Shown here piece after piece: positions 52,901 to 61,976 of a DNA stretch of 64,000 nucleotides; position 1 is the stretch's first letter; every line of letters starts with the position of its first letter. Made by a program: the position numbers and the translations under genes. Under the pieces are notes generated by a model. The model searched no databases. It had not been told where the DNA came from and worked only from the letters and a program-made list of their open reading frames with translations. This DNA is from Aquipseudomonas alcaligenes_A (GTDB taxonomy: Bacteria; Pseudomonadota; Gammaproteobacteria; Pseudomonadales; Pseudomonadaceae): assembly GCA_048595745.1 (NCBI GenBank), contig CP184361.1. One strand, given 5' to 3'.

Positions 52901-55108
52901 ATGAATACCGAGGGACTCAGCAACAAGCAGATCGTCGACGCCCAGCTCGAGGCCGAGCCGCCCGTGCCGGTGGAGGTCGTCGCCGAGGTGGCGCCCGTCG
53001 TCGAGCCGGAGCCGGCCCCCGCGCCCGCGCCGATTCCCGGCCTGGATGACAGCAGCCTGTACATCCACCGCGAGCTGTCACAGCTGAAGTTCAACATCCG
53101 CGTGCTGGAACAGGCGTTGGACGAGTCCTACCCACTGCTGGAGCGGCTGAAGTTCCTGCTGATCTTTTCCAGCAACCTCGACGAGTTCTTCGAGATCCGC
53201 GTTGCCGGCCTGAAGAAGCAGATCAACTTCGCCCGCGAGCAGGCCGGCGCCGACGGCCTGCTGCCGAGCCAGGTGCTGGCGCGCATCTCCGAGATCGCCC
53301 ACGAGCAGGTCGAGCGCCAGTACGCGCTGCTCAACGACGTGCTGCTGCCGGAGCTGGCCAAGCACCAGATCAACTTCATCCGCCGTCGCTACTGGACCAC
53401 CAAGCTGAAGACCTGGGTGCGGCGCTACTTCCGCGACGAGATCGCACCGATCATCACCCCGATCGGCCTCGACCCGACGCACCCCTTCCCGCTGCTGGTG
53501 AACAAGAGCCTCAACTTCATCGTCGAGCTGGAAGGCGTGGACGCTTTCGGCCGCGACTCCGGCCTGGCCATCATCCCGGCGCCGCGCCTGCTGCCGCGCA
53601 TCATCCGCGTGCCGGAAGAAGTCGGCGGCCCCGGCGACAACTACGTGTTCCTCTCCTCGATGATCCACGCCCACGCCGACGACCTGTTCCACGGCATGAG
53701 CGTGAAGGGCTGCTACCAGTTCCGCCTGACCCGCAACGCCGACCTGTCGGTGGATGCCGAGGATGTGGAAGACCTGGCGCGCGCTCTGCGTGGCGAGCTG
53801 TTCAGCCGCCGCTACGGCGACGCGGTGCGCCTGGAAGTGGCGGACACCTGTCCCAAGCACCTGGCGGACTTTCTGCTCAAGCAGTTCAACCTCTCCGAGA
53901 ACGAGCTGTACCGGGTCAACGGCCCGGTCAACCTGACCCGCCTGTTCAGCATCACCGGGCTGGAGAGCCACCCGGAGCTGCAGCACGCGCCCTTCACCCC
54001 GGTGATTCCCAAGCTGCTGCAGAACGCCGAGAACATCTTCAACGTGGTCGGCAAGCAGGACATCCTGCTGCTGCACCCCTTCGAGTCGTTCACCCCGGTG
54101 ATCGACCTGCTGCGCCAGGCCGCCAAGGACCCCAGCGTGCTGGCGATCAAGCAGACCCTGTATCGCTCCGGCGCCAACTCGGAGATCGTCGATGCGCTGG
54201 TGGATGCGGCGCGTAACGGCAAGGAAGTCACTGCGGTGATCGAGCTGCGCGCGCGCTTCGACGAGGAGTCCAACCTGCAGCTGGCCAGCCGCCTGCAGGC
54301 CGCCGGCGCGGTGGTGATCTACGGCGTGGTCGGCTTCAAGACCCACGCCAAGATGATGCTGATCCTGCGCCGCGAGAACGGCGAGCTGCGCCGCTACGCG
54401 CACCTCGGCACCGGCAACTACCACGCTGGCAACGCCCGCCTGTACACCGACTACAGCCTGCTGACCGCCGACGAGGCGCTCGGCGAGGACGTGTCCAAGC
54501 TGTTCAACCAGCTGATCGGCATGGGCAAGACCCTGCGCATGAAGAAGCTGCTGCACGCACCCTTCACCCTGAAGAAGACCCTGCTCGACATGATCGCCCG
54601 CGAGGCGCAGTTCGCCAGCGAAGGCAAGCCGGCGCATATCATGGCCAAGGTCAACTCGCTGACCGATCCGAAGATCATCCGCGCGCTGTACAAGGCCAGC
54701 CAGATGGGCGTGCGCATCGACCTGGTGGTGCGCGGCATGTGCTGCCTGCGTCCGGGTGTTCCGGGGGTGTCGCACAACATCCAGGTGCGCTCCATCGTCG
54801 GTCGCTTCCTCGAGCACAGCCGCATCTACTACTTCGGCAATGGCGGCGACGAGCAGCTGTTCCTCTCCAGTGCCGACTGGATGGAGCGCAACCTCGACAA
54901 GCGCGTGGAGACCTGCTTCCCGGTGGAGGGCAAGAAGCTCATCACCCGGGTCAAGAAGGAGCTGGAAAGCTACCTCACCGACAACACCCAGGCCTGGCTG
55001 CTGCAGCCGGATGGTCGCTACCAGCGCATCACGCCGTTCGGCAACGCCAACCCGCGCAACGCCCAGGCGGCGCTGCTGGAAAAGCTGACCGCACCGCAGG
55101 TACGTTGA
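52901..55108 (+). CDS. ppk1: polyphosphate kinase 1
   Basis: A 735-residue PPK1 that builds polyphosphate from ATP. An unusual Pro/Ala/Glu-rich N-terminal extension (to ~45) precedes the N domain (YIHRELSQLKFNIRVLEQA). The phosphorylated His is in VVGFKTHAKMMLILRRE, and YAHLGTGNYHAGNARLYTDY and FLSSADWMERNLDKRVE complete the two PLD-like domains. Polyphosphate supports motility, biofilm and stress survival in Pseudomonas. It follows hemB and is probably co-transcribed with it. Confidence 0.96.
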   Translation: MNTEGLSNKQIVDAQLEAEPPVPVEVVAEVAPVVEPEPAPAPAPIPGLDDSSLYIHRELSQLKFNIRVLEQALDESYPLLERLKFLLIFSSNLDEFFEIRVAGLKKQINFAREQAGADGLLPSQVLARISEIAHEQVERQYALLNDVLLPELAKHQINFIRRRYWTTKLKTWVRRYFRDEIAPIITPIGLDPTHPFPLLVNKSLNFIVELEGVDAFGRDSGLAIIPAPRLLPRIIRVPEEVGGPGDNYVFLSSMIHAHADDLFHGMSVKGCYQFRLTRNADLSVDAEDVEDLARALRGELFSRRYGDAVRLEVADTCPKHLADFLLKQFNLSENELYRVNGPVNLTRLFSITGLESHPELQHAPFTPVIPKLLQNAENIFNVVGKQDILLLHPFESFTPVIDLLRQAAKDPSVLAIKQTLYRSGANSEIVDALVDAARNGKEVTAVIELRARFDEESNLQLASRLQAAGAVVIYGVVGFKTHAKMMLILRRENGELRRYAHLGTGNYHAGNARLYTDYSLLTADEALGEDVSKLFNQLIGMGKTLRMKKLLHAPFTLKKTLLDMIAREAQFASEGKPAHIMAKVNSLTDPKIIRALYKASQMGVRIDLVVRGMCCLRPGVPGVSHNIQVRSIVGRFLEHSRIYYFGNGGDEQLFLSSADWMERNLDKRVETCFPVEGKKLITRVKKELESYLTDNTQAWLLQPDGRYQRITPFGNANPRNAQAALLEKLTAPQVR

Positions 55109-55149
55109 CCTCCAGGGCCCCTGGCAAGTCGGCAGCGGCGTGGATGGCT

Positions 55150-55233
55150 CCCCTCTCCCGTTGACGGGAGAGGGGCAGGGGAGAGGGCTGTTTCTGCGGC
55201 CCCTCTCCCTAGCCTTCTCCCCGCCGGGGAGAG
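55150..55233. repeat. CCCTCTCCC-type palindromes between ppk1 and the DUF4399 gene
   Basis: CCCCTCTCCCG (55150-55160), TTGA loop, CGGGAGAGGGG (55165-55175) is a perfect 11-bp stem-loop. A second hairpin, CTCCCC (55217-55222) with GGGGAG (55226-55231), follows. Same family as 49051-49092. The first may also terminate ppk1 transcription, though it lacks a T-run. Confidence 0.8.
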
Positions 55234-55260
55234 GGAATGTCCGAGCCACGGTCGTGGCTG

Positions 55261-55701
55261 CTATTGCACCGTGATGCTGATTTTCTCGGAGATCACCGGC
55301 GGGTCCATCGGCACATGGTGTTTGTCGCCGATCAGCAGCTGCAGCGTGTGGGTGCCCGGCGGCAGGGTCAACTCAGTTTCCGTCTGGCCCTTGCCGAAAT
55401 GCAGAATCTTTTCGGTCGCCGGCAGCGGTGCATCCAGCAGTGGCAGGGTGGCGACATCCACCAACAGGTGATGATGTCCGGTTGCAGGCACATCAACCCC
55501 GGCCGGCGCCACGCCCATGCCTTTCAGGCCGAACCTGACGGTGAAGGTCTGGCCGACGCTGGCGCCATCCTGCGGCGTGATGAAGTACACCTGGGCGCCT
55601 TCCGGCGCGGGTAGCTGAGGCACCGAGTTGTCGGCCTGGGCCAGGGCGGGTAGCAAGCAGAGCAGGGCGGTCAGCCCCAGGGGCAGTAGCAATGGACGCA
55701 T
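55261..55701 (-). CDS. DUF4399 domain protein
   Basis: A 146-residue exported protein. The signal peptide (MRPLLLPLGLTALLCLLPAL, cleaved after AQA) is followed by the DUF4399 beta-sandwich: VYFITPQDGASVGQTFTVRF, GHHHLLVDV, LPPGTHTLQLLIGDKHHVPM. The His cluster hints at metal binding. Function unknown. Confidence 0.88.
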   Translation of the reverse strand: MRPLLLPLGLTALLCLLPALAQADNSVPQLPAPEGAQVYFITPQDGASVGQTFTVRFGLKGMGVAPAGVDVPATGHHHLLVDVATLPLLDAPLPATEKILHFGKGQTETELTLPPGTHTLQLLIGDKHHVPMDPPVISEKISITVQ

Positions 55702-55764
55702 GGCAGGCTCCTGTGCGTAGAGGGTCCTGCTCTGACCTTAGGCGCTGCGGCGCCTGGCGCCGGG

Positions 55765-56262
55765 TCAGTCGTCGCCTTGTTCCAGGCGGGCCAGTTCGGC
55801 AGCCGCCTCGGCCAGCTGGGTCTCGTTGAACACCATGACGCCGTGGCGCTTGAGCAGGGCTGCCGTGACGCCCTCGCCGGCCACCAGGGTGCCGTTGAAG
55901 TGGCCGTCGTAATTGTGCGTGTTGCCGCAGGACGGGCTGCGCGCCTTGAGTACGGCGACCCGCAAACCGTGCTGCTGGGCCAGGCGCAGGGCGATTTCGG
56001 CACCGGCGACGAAGGCCGCCGTGACATCGGCGCCGTCGTCGGTCAGCACCGGCAGGCGGCCGTCGAGCACCGCGCCGCCCTGGCCGCCGGGAATTTCCGC
56101 CGGCGGGCGTGGCGTCGGCAGGCCGCCCGCCACTTCGGGACACAGTGGCACGATGCGGCCCTCGTCCTGCCAGCGTTGCAGCAGATCATAGGGCCCGTGG
56201 GCGCCGCCGTCGTAGCGAACCTTGTGGCCGAGCAGGCAACGGCTGACCAGCAGCTTTTCCAT
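55765..56262 (-). CDS. DUF523 family protein
   Basis: A 165-residue DUF523 protein: MEKLLVSRCLLGHKVRYDGG, CPEVAGGLPTPRPPAEI, LKARSPSCGNTHNYDG, with conserved Cys residues. Some relatives are 2-thiouracil desulfurases, so a desulfurase role is possible. The ATG at 56262 was chosen; GGAGG lies just upstream (the ATG at 56265 sits too close to it). Confidence 0.9.
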   Translation of the reverse strand: MEKLLVSRCLLGHKVRYDGGAHGPYDLLQRWQDEGRIVPLCPEVAGGLPTPRPPAEIPGGQGGAVLDGRLPVLTDDGADVTAAFVAGAEIALRLAQQHGLRVAVLKARSPSCGNTHNYDGHFNGTLVAGEGVTAALLKRHGVMVFNETQLAEAAAELARLEQGDD

Positions 56263-56363
56263 CATTCCTCCAAGGTTCGCGCAGGTCAGGTGCAAGCGGG
56301 TTTCACCCACCGAAAGCGCATGTGACAGTGCTGCCCTCTCCCGGGGTGAGCGGGGAGCATGCT

Positions 56364-56972
56364 TCAGCGCCGCCTGAACCAGCCGGTCAGCGACAGACGT
56401 TCGCGGGTGGCCGGCAGCACTTCGTGGGGCAGCTCGGCGGAGATGAACAGCACCAGGGTACCGGCGCTGGGCAGCACGTCCAGCTCGGTATCGTCCGCCA
56501 GGTACAGGCGCAACGCGCCACCCTGCTCGGCCTGCCAGGCCTCGTTGAGGTAGTACACGGCACTGACAGTGCGGCGGTCATCGTCGCGGAAGCGGTCGAG
56601 GTGCTTCTGGTAGAAGGCGCCTGGCGGGTAGCAGGCAAAGTGGCACTCGAAATCTTCCAGGCCTAGATAGAAGGCCCGGTTGAGGGCGCTGCGCAATTCG
56701 TCCATGGCCAGCAGATAGCCGTCGCTCGGCGCGCTCTGACCCTGTTCCAGCCACTGGATGCTGTCGCCGCGGATGCCCTCGCGCACCGCCAGGCCCTGGC
56801 CGCGGCCGACCCCGGCCGGGGTGAGGGCACCGGCGCGCGCACGCTTGCGGCACTCTTCGGCCAGTTCGAGGGTCAGAGTGGCAGGCAGGACGTTGTCCAG
56901 CCGTGACCAGCCGCGTGCGGCCAGGTCGTCGATGATCTGCGGCAGGTGCCGCTGGAGAAGTTTCTCGTGCAT
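56364..56972 (-). CDS. 2-oxoglutarate/Fe(II)-dependent oxygenase
   Basis: A 202-residue prolyl-4-hydroxylase-type dioxygenase. Iron ligands H124 and D126 (KHLDRF) and H183 (ELPHEV); the 2OG-binding Arg is probably R192 (ATRERLSLTGWF). Related proteins hydroxylate ribosomal or elongation-factor prolines in Pseudomonas, but the substrate here is not proven. Divergent from the DUF2059-like gene. Confidence 0.9.
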   Translation of the reverse strand: MHEKLLQRHLPQIIDDLAARGWSRLDNVLPATLTLELAEECRKRARAGALTPAGVGRGQGLAVREGIRGDSIQWLEQGQSAPSDGYLLAMDELRSALNRAFYLGLEDFECHFACYPPGAFYQKHLDRFRDDDRRTVSAVYYLNEAWQAEQGGALRLYLADDTELDVLPSAGTLVLFISAELPHEVLPATRERLSLTGWFRRR

Positions 56973-57035
56973 GGCGGGATTCTACCAGCGTCGCTCGCAC
57001 GCCCCTACAATAGCCGCGCCCTACAGGAGTGCCCC

Positions 57036-57803
57036 ATGCGCGTCGTCTTTGCTCTGTTCCTGCTGCTGTGCAGCGCCACCGTCCTTGCCGACGATCATGC
57101 CCGGCTCTATCAGAGCGCCGGCTGGCCGGAGCAGCGCGCGCATTTCGGCGAGGCCCTCAAGGCGGCCCAGCAGCGTTACCAGGCCAGCCTGCCGCCAGCG
57201 GTTTACCAGGCGCTGGTGAACAACAGCGACCAGCGCTTCGCGCCGGCGGCCATGGAGCAGCGCGCCCTGGCGGCCCTGCGCATGAGCCTGGCCGACCCGC
57301 AGCCGGCGCTGCAGTTCTTCGAGTCGCCGCTGGGGCGCCGCATCATCGCCGCCGAAACCCGCGCCACCGCGCGCGACCAACTGACCGCGCATGCCAATGG
57401 ACTGCCCCGGGTCGAGGCCGACGCCACCCGGCGCCTGTTGATTCGCCACCTGGCCCAGGCCCTGCCGGCCACCGCCGCCGGCGCCGAGGTCAGCCTGGCG
57501 CTGGCCTCGGTGGCGGCCGACAGCCTGAGTTCGATGGTGCCCGGCCTGTTCGGTGGCGAGCAGGCGCAGATGCTGGTGCAGAGCCAGCGCGAGCGCCTGA
57601 TGCAGCAGATCGAGGGCGATATCGACAACACCCTGCTGTATGTCTACCGCGACCTTTCCGACCCGGAGCTGGACGAGTTCGTCAGCTTCGCCCAGTCCGC
57701 CGGTGGCAAGGCCTACTACCAGGCTGCCCTGGCCGCGTTGCGCGCCGGGCTGGGGGCGGGCCAGAGCGGCGGCGACCTGCAGCCGGCCCAGCAGGGCATC
57801 TAG
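57036..57803 (+). CDS. exported DUF2059-like protein
   Basis: A 255-residue protein with a signal peptide (MRVVFALFLLLCSATVLA) and an all-helical mature part. The C-terminal stretch DLSDPELDEFVSFAQSAGGK, then AYYQAAL, matches the DUF2059 pattern. Function unknown. The ATG at 57036 follows CAGGAG. Confidence 0.8.
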   Translation: MRVVFALFLLLCSATVLADDHARLYQSAGWPEQRAHFGEALKAAQQRYQASLPPAVYQALVNNSDQRFAPAAMEQRALAALRMSLADPQPALQFFESPLGRRIIAAETRATARDQLTAHANGLPRVEADATRRLLIRHLAQALPATAAGAEVSLALASVAADSLSSMVPGLFGGEQAQMLVQSQRERLMQQIEGDIDNTLLYVYRDLSDPELDEFVSFAQSAGGKAYYQAALAALRAGLGAGQSGGDLQPAQQGI

Positions 57804-57820
57804 CGGCGTGGGCGGGGCCG

Positions 57821-57880
57821 TTAGCCCGGATAAGAACCGGGGCACGGGCAGCGCCGCCCCCGGATGGCATTCGGACTACC
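57821..57880. repeat. degenerate REP-like palindrome
   Basis: TTAGCCCGGATAAGAACCGG and a reversed CCCCGGATGGCATTCGGACT arm form an imperfect inverted repeat resembling the perfect element at 48971-49026. Confidence 0.7.
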
Positions 57881-57886
57881 CGGTGA

Positions 57887-58849
57887 TCAGCGCAACCGCT
57901 CGCTGAGGAAGGCGAAGTAACGCCGGCGGATGTCCTCGTGTTCGTTGACCAGGTGGTGACGCGCGCCAGGCAGGCGCAGGATCTGCGGCTGGTCGAACTT
58001 GTCCTGCAGCACCTGCAGGTTATGCCGCCAGTCCACCGTCATGTCGTCCTCGCCCTGGACCACCAGTGGGTTCAGGGGGCTGCGCGGCGCGCGCTCCAGA
58101 CGCGGTATCCAGCGGGCCAGGGCGCCGACCCAGGCGGTCGGCAGGTGGCGTGGCTGCAGCGGGTCGCGGTGGCGCAGGAACTCGAGGAACGCGGCATCGG
58201 TGGAGTTCTCCGAGAAGCGTCGGGGAATCTCGCGGCGGAATGGGCCGATCAGGTGATAGCTGAGCTTGGACAGACCCCAGGCGCGCGGCCGGACCAGCGG
58301 CGCCAGGAGAATGGTGGCGCCAGGCTCCGGGCGTTTATCGCCGAGCAGGAGGAAATCCAGCAGGATGGCGCCGCCGGTGCTTTGCCCACACAGGTGCCAG
58401 GGTTGCGGCAGGTCGAGGCTGGCGGCCTCGGCGAACAGGCCCAGCAGGGCGCGCTGGTAGGCGGAGAAGTCGTCGATGCTGGCGCGTGGCCCGGCGGACA
58501 GGCCGTGGCCCGGCAGGTCGCAGGCCAGCACGGCGAGGTTTTCGCCCAGGGCCCAGTCGATCACGTGGCGGTACAGGCCCATGTGGTCGTAGTAGCCGTG
58601 CAGCAGGATCAGCGTCGCCCTCGGCTCCGGCGGCAGCCACAGCTGGGCCACCAGGTCCAGCCCGTCGCTCTGGAAGAGGCCGAGGCGGCTATGCACGCGA
58701 CCGTGCTGCGGCAGGTCCAGGCCGTAGTAGCGCTGGTAGGCCAGGACCTCGTCCGCCGACTCCGCCAGGGCCGCGGCCAAGGGTCGCAGGCCGGCACGCA
58801 GGCGCTCGGGCTGGAAGAGCTCTGGCAGGGACTGGGGCATGGCGGTCAT
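57887..58849 (-). CDS. alpha/beta hydrolase (serine aminopeptidase-like lipase)
   Basis: A 320-residue Hydrolase_4/monoacylglycerol-lipase-type protein. The oxyanion region is LILLHGYYDHMGLYRHVIDW, the nucleophile Ser is in CGQSTGGAI, the acid in VQGEDDMTVDW and the His near ARHHLVNEHE. Substrate unknown, no signal peptide. The start at 58849 follows GAAG. Confidence 0.9.
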   Translation of the reverse strand: MTAMPQSLPELFQPERLRAGLRPLAAALAESADEVLAYQRYYGLDLPQHGRVHSRLGLFQSDGLDLVAQLWLPPEPRATLILLHGYYDHMGLYRHVIDWALGENLAVLACDLPGHGLSAGPRASIDDFSAYQRALLGLFAEAASLDLPQPWHLCGQSTGGAILLDFLLLGDKRPEPGATILLAPLVRPRAWGLSKLSYHLIGPFRREIPRRFSENSTDAAFLEFLRHRDPLQPRHLPTAWVGALARWIPRLERAPRSPLNPLVVQGEDDMTVDWRHNLQVLQDKFDQPQILRLPGARHHLVNEHEDIRRRYFAFLSERLR

Positions 58850-58937
58850 GGCATCTTCGCTGGGGTGGGTGACAGCCGATATTCAGCTGTCGGGCGCGGC
58901 GTGGCAAGCTAGGCCCCTTTTCTTCGTGTCTTCGCTC

Positions 58938-59507
58938 ATGCATTCCCGTCGCCGCATCATCATCGCCAGCCTCCTCGCACTGCTCTGGCTGGCCGCCATG
59001 CTGGCCGCCTTCTGGTGGTTCCAGGCCCGCTATATCCGCCCGTTCGACGAGCGCACCGAGCTGTTCATCGGCAGCCAGCTGCGCTTGCCGGCGGAGCTGG
59101 CCGGGCCCGGGGCGATCCGCCTGGTGCACTTCTGGGACCCGGCCTGCCCGTGCAATGTCGGCAACCAGCAGCACCTCGGCGAGCTGGTCGAGCAGTTCGC
59201 GCCGCGTGGCGTGCAGTTCTATGCGGTACAGAAGGCCGGTAGCGAGGGCCGCCTGCCGGACAACCTGCAGCAGCTGCAGCCCCTGCCGGCGCTGCCCGGC
59301 AGCGAGAGCCTGGCAGCCAGCCCGGCGGTGGCGATCTGGGACCAGCAGGGTCGACTCGCCTACTTCGGCCCCTACAGCGAGGGTGCCCTGTGCACCTCCA
59401 GCAACAGCTTCATCGAGCCGATCCTCGAGGCGCTGGTGGCGGGGCGCTCGGTGCAGGCCGACAGCAACCTGGCGGTGGGTTGCTTCTGCGACTGGCAACC
59501 CGAGTGA
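58938..59507 (+). CDS. DUF6436 (thioredoxin-like) membrane-anchored protein
   Basis: A 189-residue protein. One N-terminal anchor (IIIASLLALLWLAAMLAAFW) is followed by a periplasmic thioredoxin-like domain with a CxC motif (FWDPACPCNVGNQQ) and a C-terminal VGCFCDW. Probably a redox-active or assembly protein; partner unknown. The ATG at 58938 was chosen. Confidence 0.85.
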   Translation: MHSRRRIIIASLLALLWLAAMLAAFWWFQARYIRPFDERTELFIGSQLRLPAELAGPGAIRLVHFWDPACPCNVGNQQHLGELVEQFAPRGVQFYAVQKAGSEGRLPDNLQQLQPLPALPGSESLAASPAVAIWDQQGRLAYFGPYSEGALCTSSNSFIEPILEALVAGRSVQADSNLAVGCFCDWQPE

Positions 59508-59537
59508 CCCTGGCAGGGTGTGGAGAAGATATCGGGC

Positions 59538-59543
59538 TATAAT
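59538..59543 (+). promoter_or_regulatory. candidate -10 box before the chemoreceptor gene
   Basis: A perfect TATAAT 66 bases before the start codon. No good -35 hexamer is found at 17 bases, so an activator may be needed. Confidence 0.4.
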
Positions 59544-59546
59544 TCC

Positions 59547-59572
59547 TGTACAGTATTTTCGCTTTGTACAGT
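59547..59572 (+). promoter_or_regulatory. TGTACAGT direct repeats (candidate operator)
   Basis: TGTACAGT occurs at 59547-59554 and again at 59565-59572, 18 bases apart, just after the TATAAT. Each unit holds the palindrome TGTACA. Position just downstream of the putative -10 suggests a repressor site. Confidence 0.45.
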
Positions 59573-59609
59573 TTTTTGCTCAGGATGAGCCTCTACCCCC
59601 GGTGAGTGC

Positions 59610-61118
59610 ATGAATTCGTCCGCTTTCAGTCTCGACGCCCACTATCGCCGTGCCGACCGCATCATGCTGGCCGTGCTGTGGCTGATGTTTCTCTATTCCC
59701 TCGGGCTGGCCGCCTGGCACGGTACCTGGGGGCAGGCGCTGCTGGTCGGCGGCGGTACCGCAGCGGCACTGACTGCGCTCTACGCGCTGGTACCCGGCAG
59801 TCGCCTGATGCGCTGCTGCGTGGGGCTGGCCTTCATGGTCATGTCTGCCCTGCACATCAACCAGAGCGGGGGTGTGCTGGAGATGCACTTTGGCATCTTC
59901 GTGCTGCTGGCCTTCCTCGTCTATTACCGCGACTGGTTGCCGATCGTGCTGGCCGCCGGCCTGATTGCCGTACATCACCTGGCCTTCTTCGCTCTGCAAC
60001 AGCAGGGTGTGGGTGTGTACGTGGTGCCCCAGGGCAGTTGGGGCGTGATTCTGCTGCATGCCTTCTATGTGGTGCTGGAGAGCGCGATCCTCATCTACCT
60101 GGCACGCCAGGCCTATGCCGAGGCGCGTGAAGGCGAGGCCCTGCTGCAGGTCGTCGAGGGGCTGACGGCCGAGGAGGAGCGCATCGATCTGCGGCTGCGC
60201 GGCAGTCAGGTCGGACCGGTGATCCAGCGCTTCAATCACTTCCTCGCCCAGCTGGAGGCGATGGTGGGCGAGGTGGTCGAGGATACCCAGGGGCTGGCGG
60301 CGACTGGCGATAGCCTGGCGCGTGCCACCCGCCAGTTGCGCGAGGGTTCCGGGCGCCAGCTGGGCGAAATCTCGCAGATGTCCAGCGCCATGCATGAAAT
60401 GAGCGTGGCCATCGACGAGGTTGCCGGGCATGCCCAACAGGCGGCACTGGCCACCGAGGCAGCCACCAGCAAGGCGGCCGAGGGCCGCGCAGCGGTGAAG
60501 CAGAGTGCCGAGGAGATCGGCCGTCTGGCGGCGCGCATCGACGGCACCGGTGCCGAGGTGCAGGCTCTGGCCGAGCAGTCGCAACAGATCGGCCGGGTGC
60601 TGGAGGTGATCCGCGCCATCGCCGAGCAGACCAACCTGCTGGCGCTGAATGCCGCCATCGAGGCCGCGCGTGCCGGCGAGCAGGGACGCGGCTTTGCCGT
60701 GGTGGCCGACGAGGTGCGCAACCTGGCGCAGAAGACGGCCGTCTCGACCGCGGAAATTCAGGACATCATTGCTCGCCTGCAGCACAGCAGCCGCCAGGCC
60801 GCCAGTGCCATGCAGGAGAGTCAGGCAGGCGTGGTGCGGTGCGTCGAGGACAGCCGGCAGGCCGGCGAGCTGCTGCTGGCCATCGTCGCGGAGATCGAGG
60901 CCATCAGCCAGATGAGCACGCTGATCGCGGCGGCGACCAACGAGCAGGCCAAGGCCAGTTCCGAAGTTAGCCAACACCTGAGCGAGGTACAGCAGGTGGC
61001 CGAGCAGAATGCCGAGGACGCCGGCGTGCTTGATGGCGACAGCCTGCGGCTGCGCGAGCTGGCGCGGCGCCTGGGGATTCTCAGTGCACGCTTCACGGTC
61101 GGCCAGCCGCCGCGCTGA
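59610..61118 (+). CDS. methyl-accepting chemotaxis protein
   Basis: A 502-residue chemoreceptor. The N-terminal ~180 residues are about six membrane helices with almost no periplasmic domain, and contain His residues at or in the membrane (LEMHFGIFVLLAFLVYYRDW, VHHLAFF). No HAMP domain is obvious. The signalling hairpin tip EQTNLLALNAAIEAARAGEQ, then GRGFAVVADEVRNLAQ, is canonical. It probably senses a membrane-soluble or redox signal. Start 59610. Confidence 0.92.
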   Translation: MNSSAFSLDAHYRRADRIMLAVLWLMFLYSLGLAAWHGTWGQALLVGGGTAAALTALYALVPGSRLMRCCVGLAFMVMSALHINQSGGVLEMHFGIFVLLAFLVYYRDWLPIVLAAGLIAVHHLAFFALQQQGVGVYVVPQGSWGVILLHAFYVVLESAILIYLARQAYAEAREGEALLQVVEGLTAEEERIDLRLRGSQVGPVIQRFNHFLAQLEAMVGEVVEDTQGLAATGDSLARATRQLREGSGRQLGEISQMSSAMHEMSVAIDEVAGHAQQAALATEAATSKAAEGRAAVKQSAEEIGRLAARIDGTGAEVQALAEQSQQIGRVLEVIRAIAEQTNLLALNAAIEAARAGEQGRGFAVVADEVRNLAQKTAVSTAEIQDIIARLQHSSRQAASAMQESQAGVVRCVEDSRQAGELLLAIVAEIEAISQMSTLIAAATNEQAKASSEVSQHLSEVQQVAEQNAEDAGVLDGDSLRLRELARRLGILSARFTVGQPPR

Positions 61119-61121
61119 GGC

Positions 61122-61871
61122 TCAGGGCAACGTCAGCCGGACGTCGCCTACGGGGATGCCATTGCGGTCGAAGCTGCGCTCCAGCAGCTCCAGGCCGCCG
61201 TCGCGTTGCAGCACCAGGGCGGTGCTGGCGCGGGTGCCATAGCCGGGGCCGACGATGAAGATGGTGGCCAGCAACATTTCCCAGTCCAGGCCCACGCCGG
61301 TATCCGGCAGCAGCGTACGGGGAGGTTGCTGGCGGTCCGCCAGCAGCTCCAGCAGCTGCAGGGGCTCGGCGGCGTCGAGTGCCGCAGCGAGGCTGGAGCT
61401 GGCGCGCAGCAGCTTGGGCCAAGGCGTGTCCAGGTCGGCATTGGACAGACCGTAGAGGCCGGGCTGCAGACGCTCAACCTCGCCCCGTTCGGAGTTGAGA
61501 AAGAACAGCCCGTGGCGATCGCCCAGCAGCAGGTTGAAGCCGCTGTACTGATCAAGGCATGGCAGTAGCTCGGCGAGGAAGTCCGCGGCGTCAGCATCGC
61601 CGCGCAGGAACTGCACCGGCAGCTCACCGCGCGAGCGTTCACCCTTGGGTTGGCGCGGGTCGCGGATGTTGGTCAGCGCGGCGAAGCGGCCGCCGGCCGT
61701 CACGCCCAGCCAGGTACCGCCGGCCAGCAGGTCGCGCCCGGCATACAGGCCGGGCACATCCGGCCACTCGGCCAGGGGCAGGCTGGCACGGTCATAGAAC
61801 TCGTCGCGGTTGGCCGCCAGCACCAGCGGTTGTGGGTGCTCGGGGCGCCAGGCAAAGACGATCAGGCACAT
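61122..61871 (-). CDS. NRDE (TANGO2-like) family protein
   Basis: A 249-residue Ntn-fold NRDE protein starting MCLIVFAWRPEHPQPLVLAA, then NRDEFYDRA (the family name motif) and LLAGGTWLGVTAGGRFAALT. Eukaryotic TANGO2 relatives are linked to heme or lipid handling; the bacterial role is unknown. Convergent with the chemoreceptor gene (3-base gap). Confidence 0.92.
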   Translation of the reverse strand: MCLIVFAWRPEHPQPLVLAANRDEFYDRASLPLAEWPDVPGLYAGRDLLAGGTWLGVTAGGRFAALTNIRDPRQPKGERSRGELPVQFLRGDADAADFLAELLPCLDQYSGFNLLLGDRHGLFFLNSERGEVERLQPGLYGLSNADLDTPWPKLLRASSSLAAALDAAEPLQLLELLADRQQPPRTLLPDTGVGLDWEMLLATIFIVGPGYGTRASTALVLQRDGGLELLERSFDRNGIPVGDVRLTLP

Positions 61872-61976
61872 GTCGGGGTCCGGTTCGGGTATGCGCCGAG
61901 CCTACTGCATCCGCCGGGGCAAGTGGAGGCGTCGCACGCCATCCGTTACCATGCCGCTTCGTTTCCGGGGGTGTGC

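Noticed and set aside
59547..59572. LexA (SOS) box before the chemoreceptor
   Set aside because: The repeats do not give CTGT-N8-ACAG with the required spacing.
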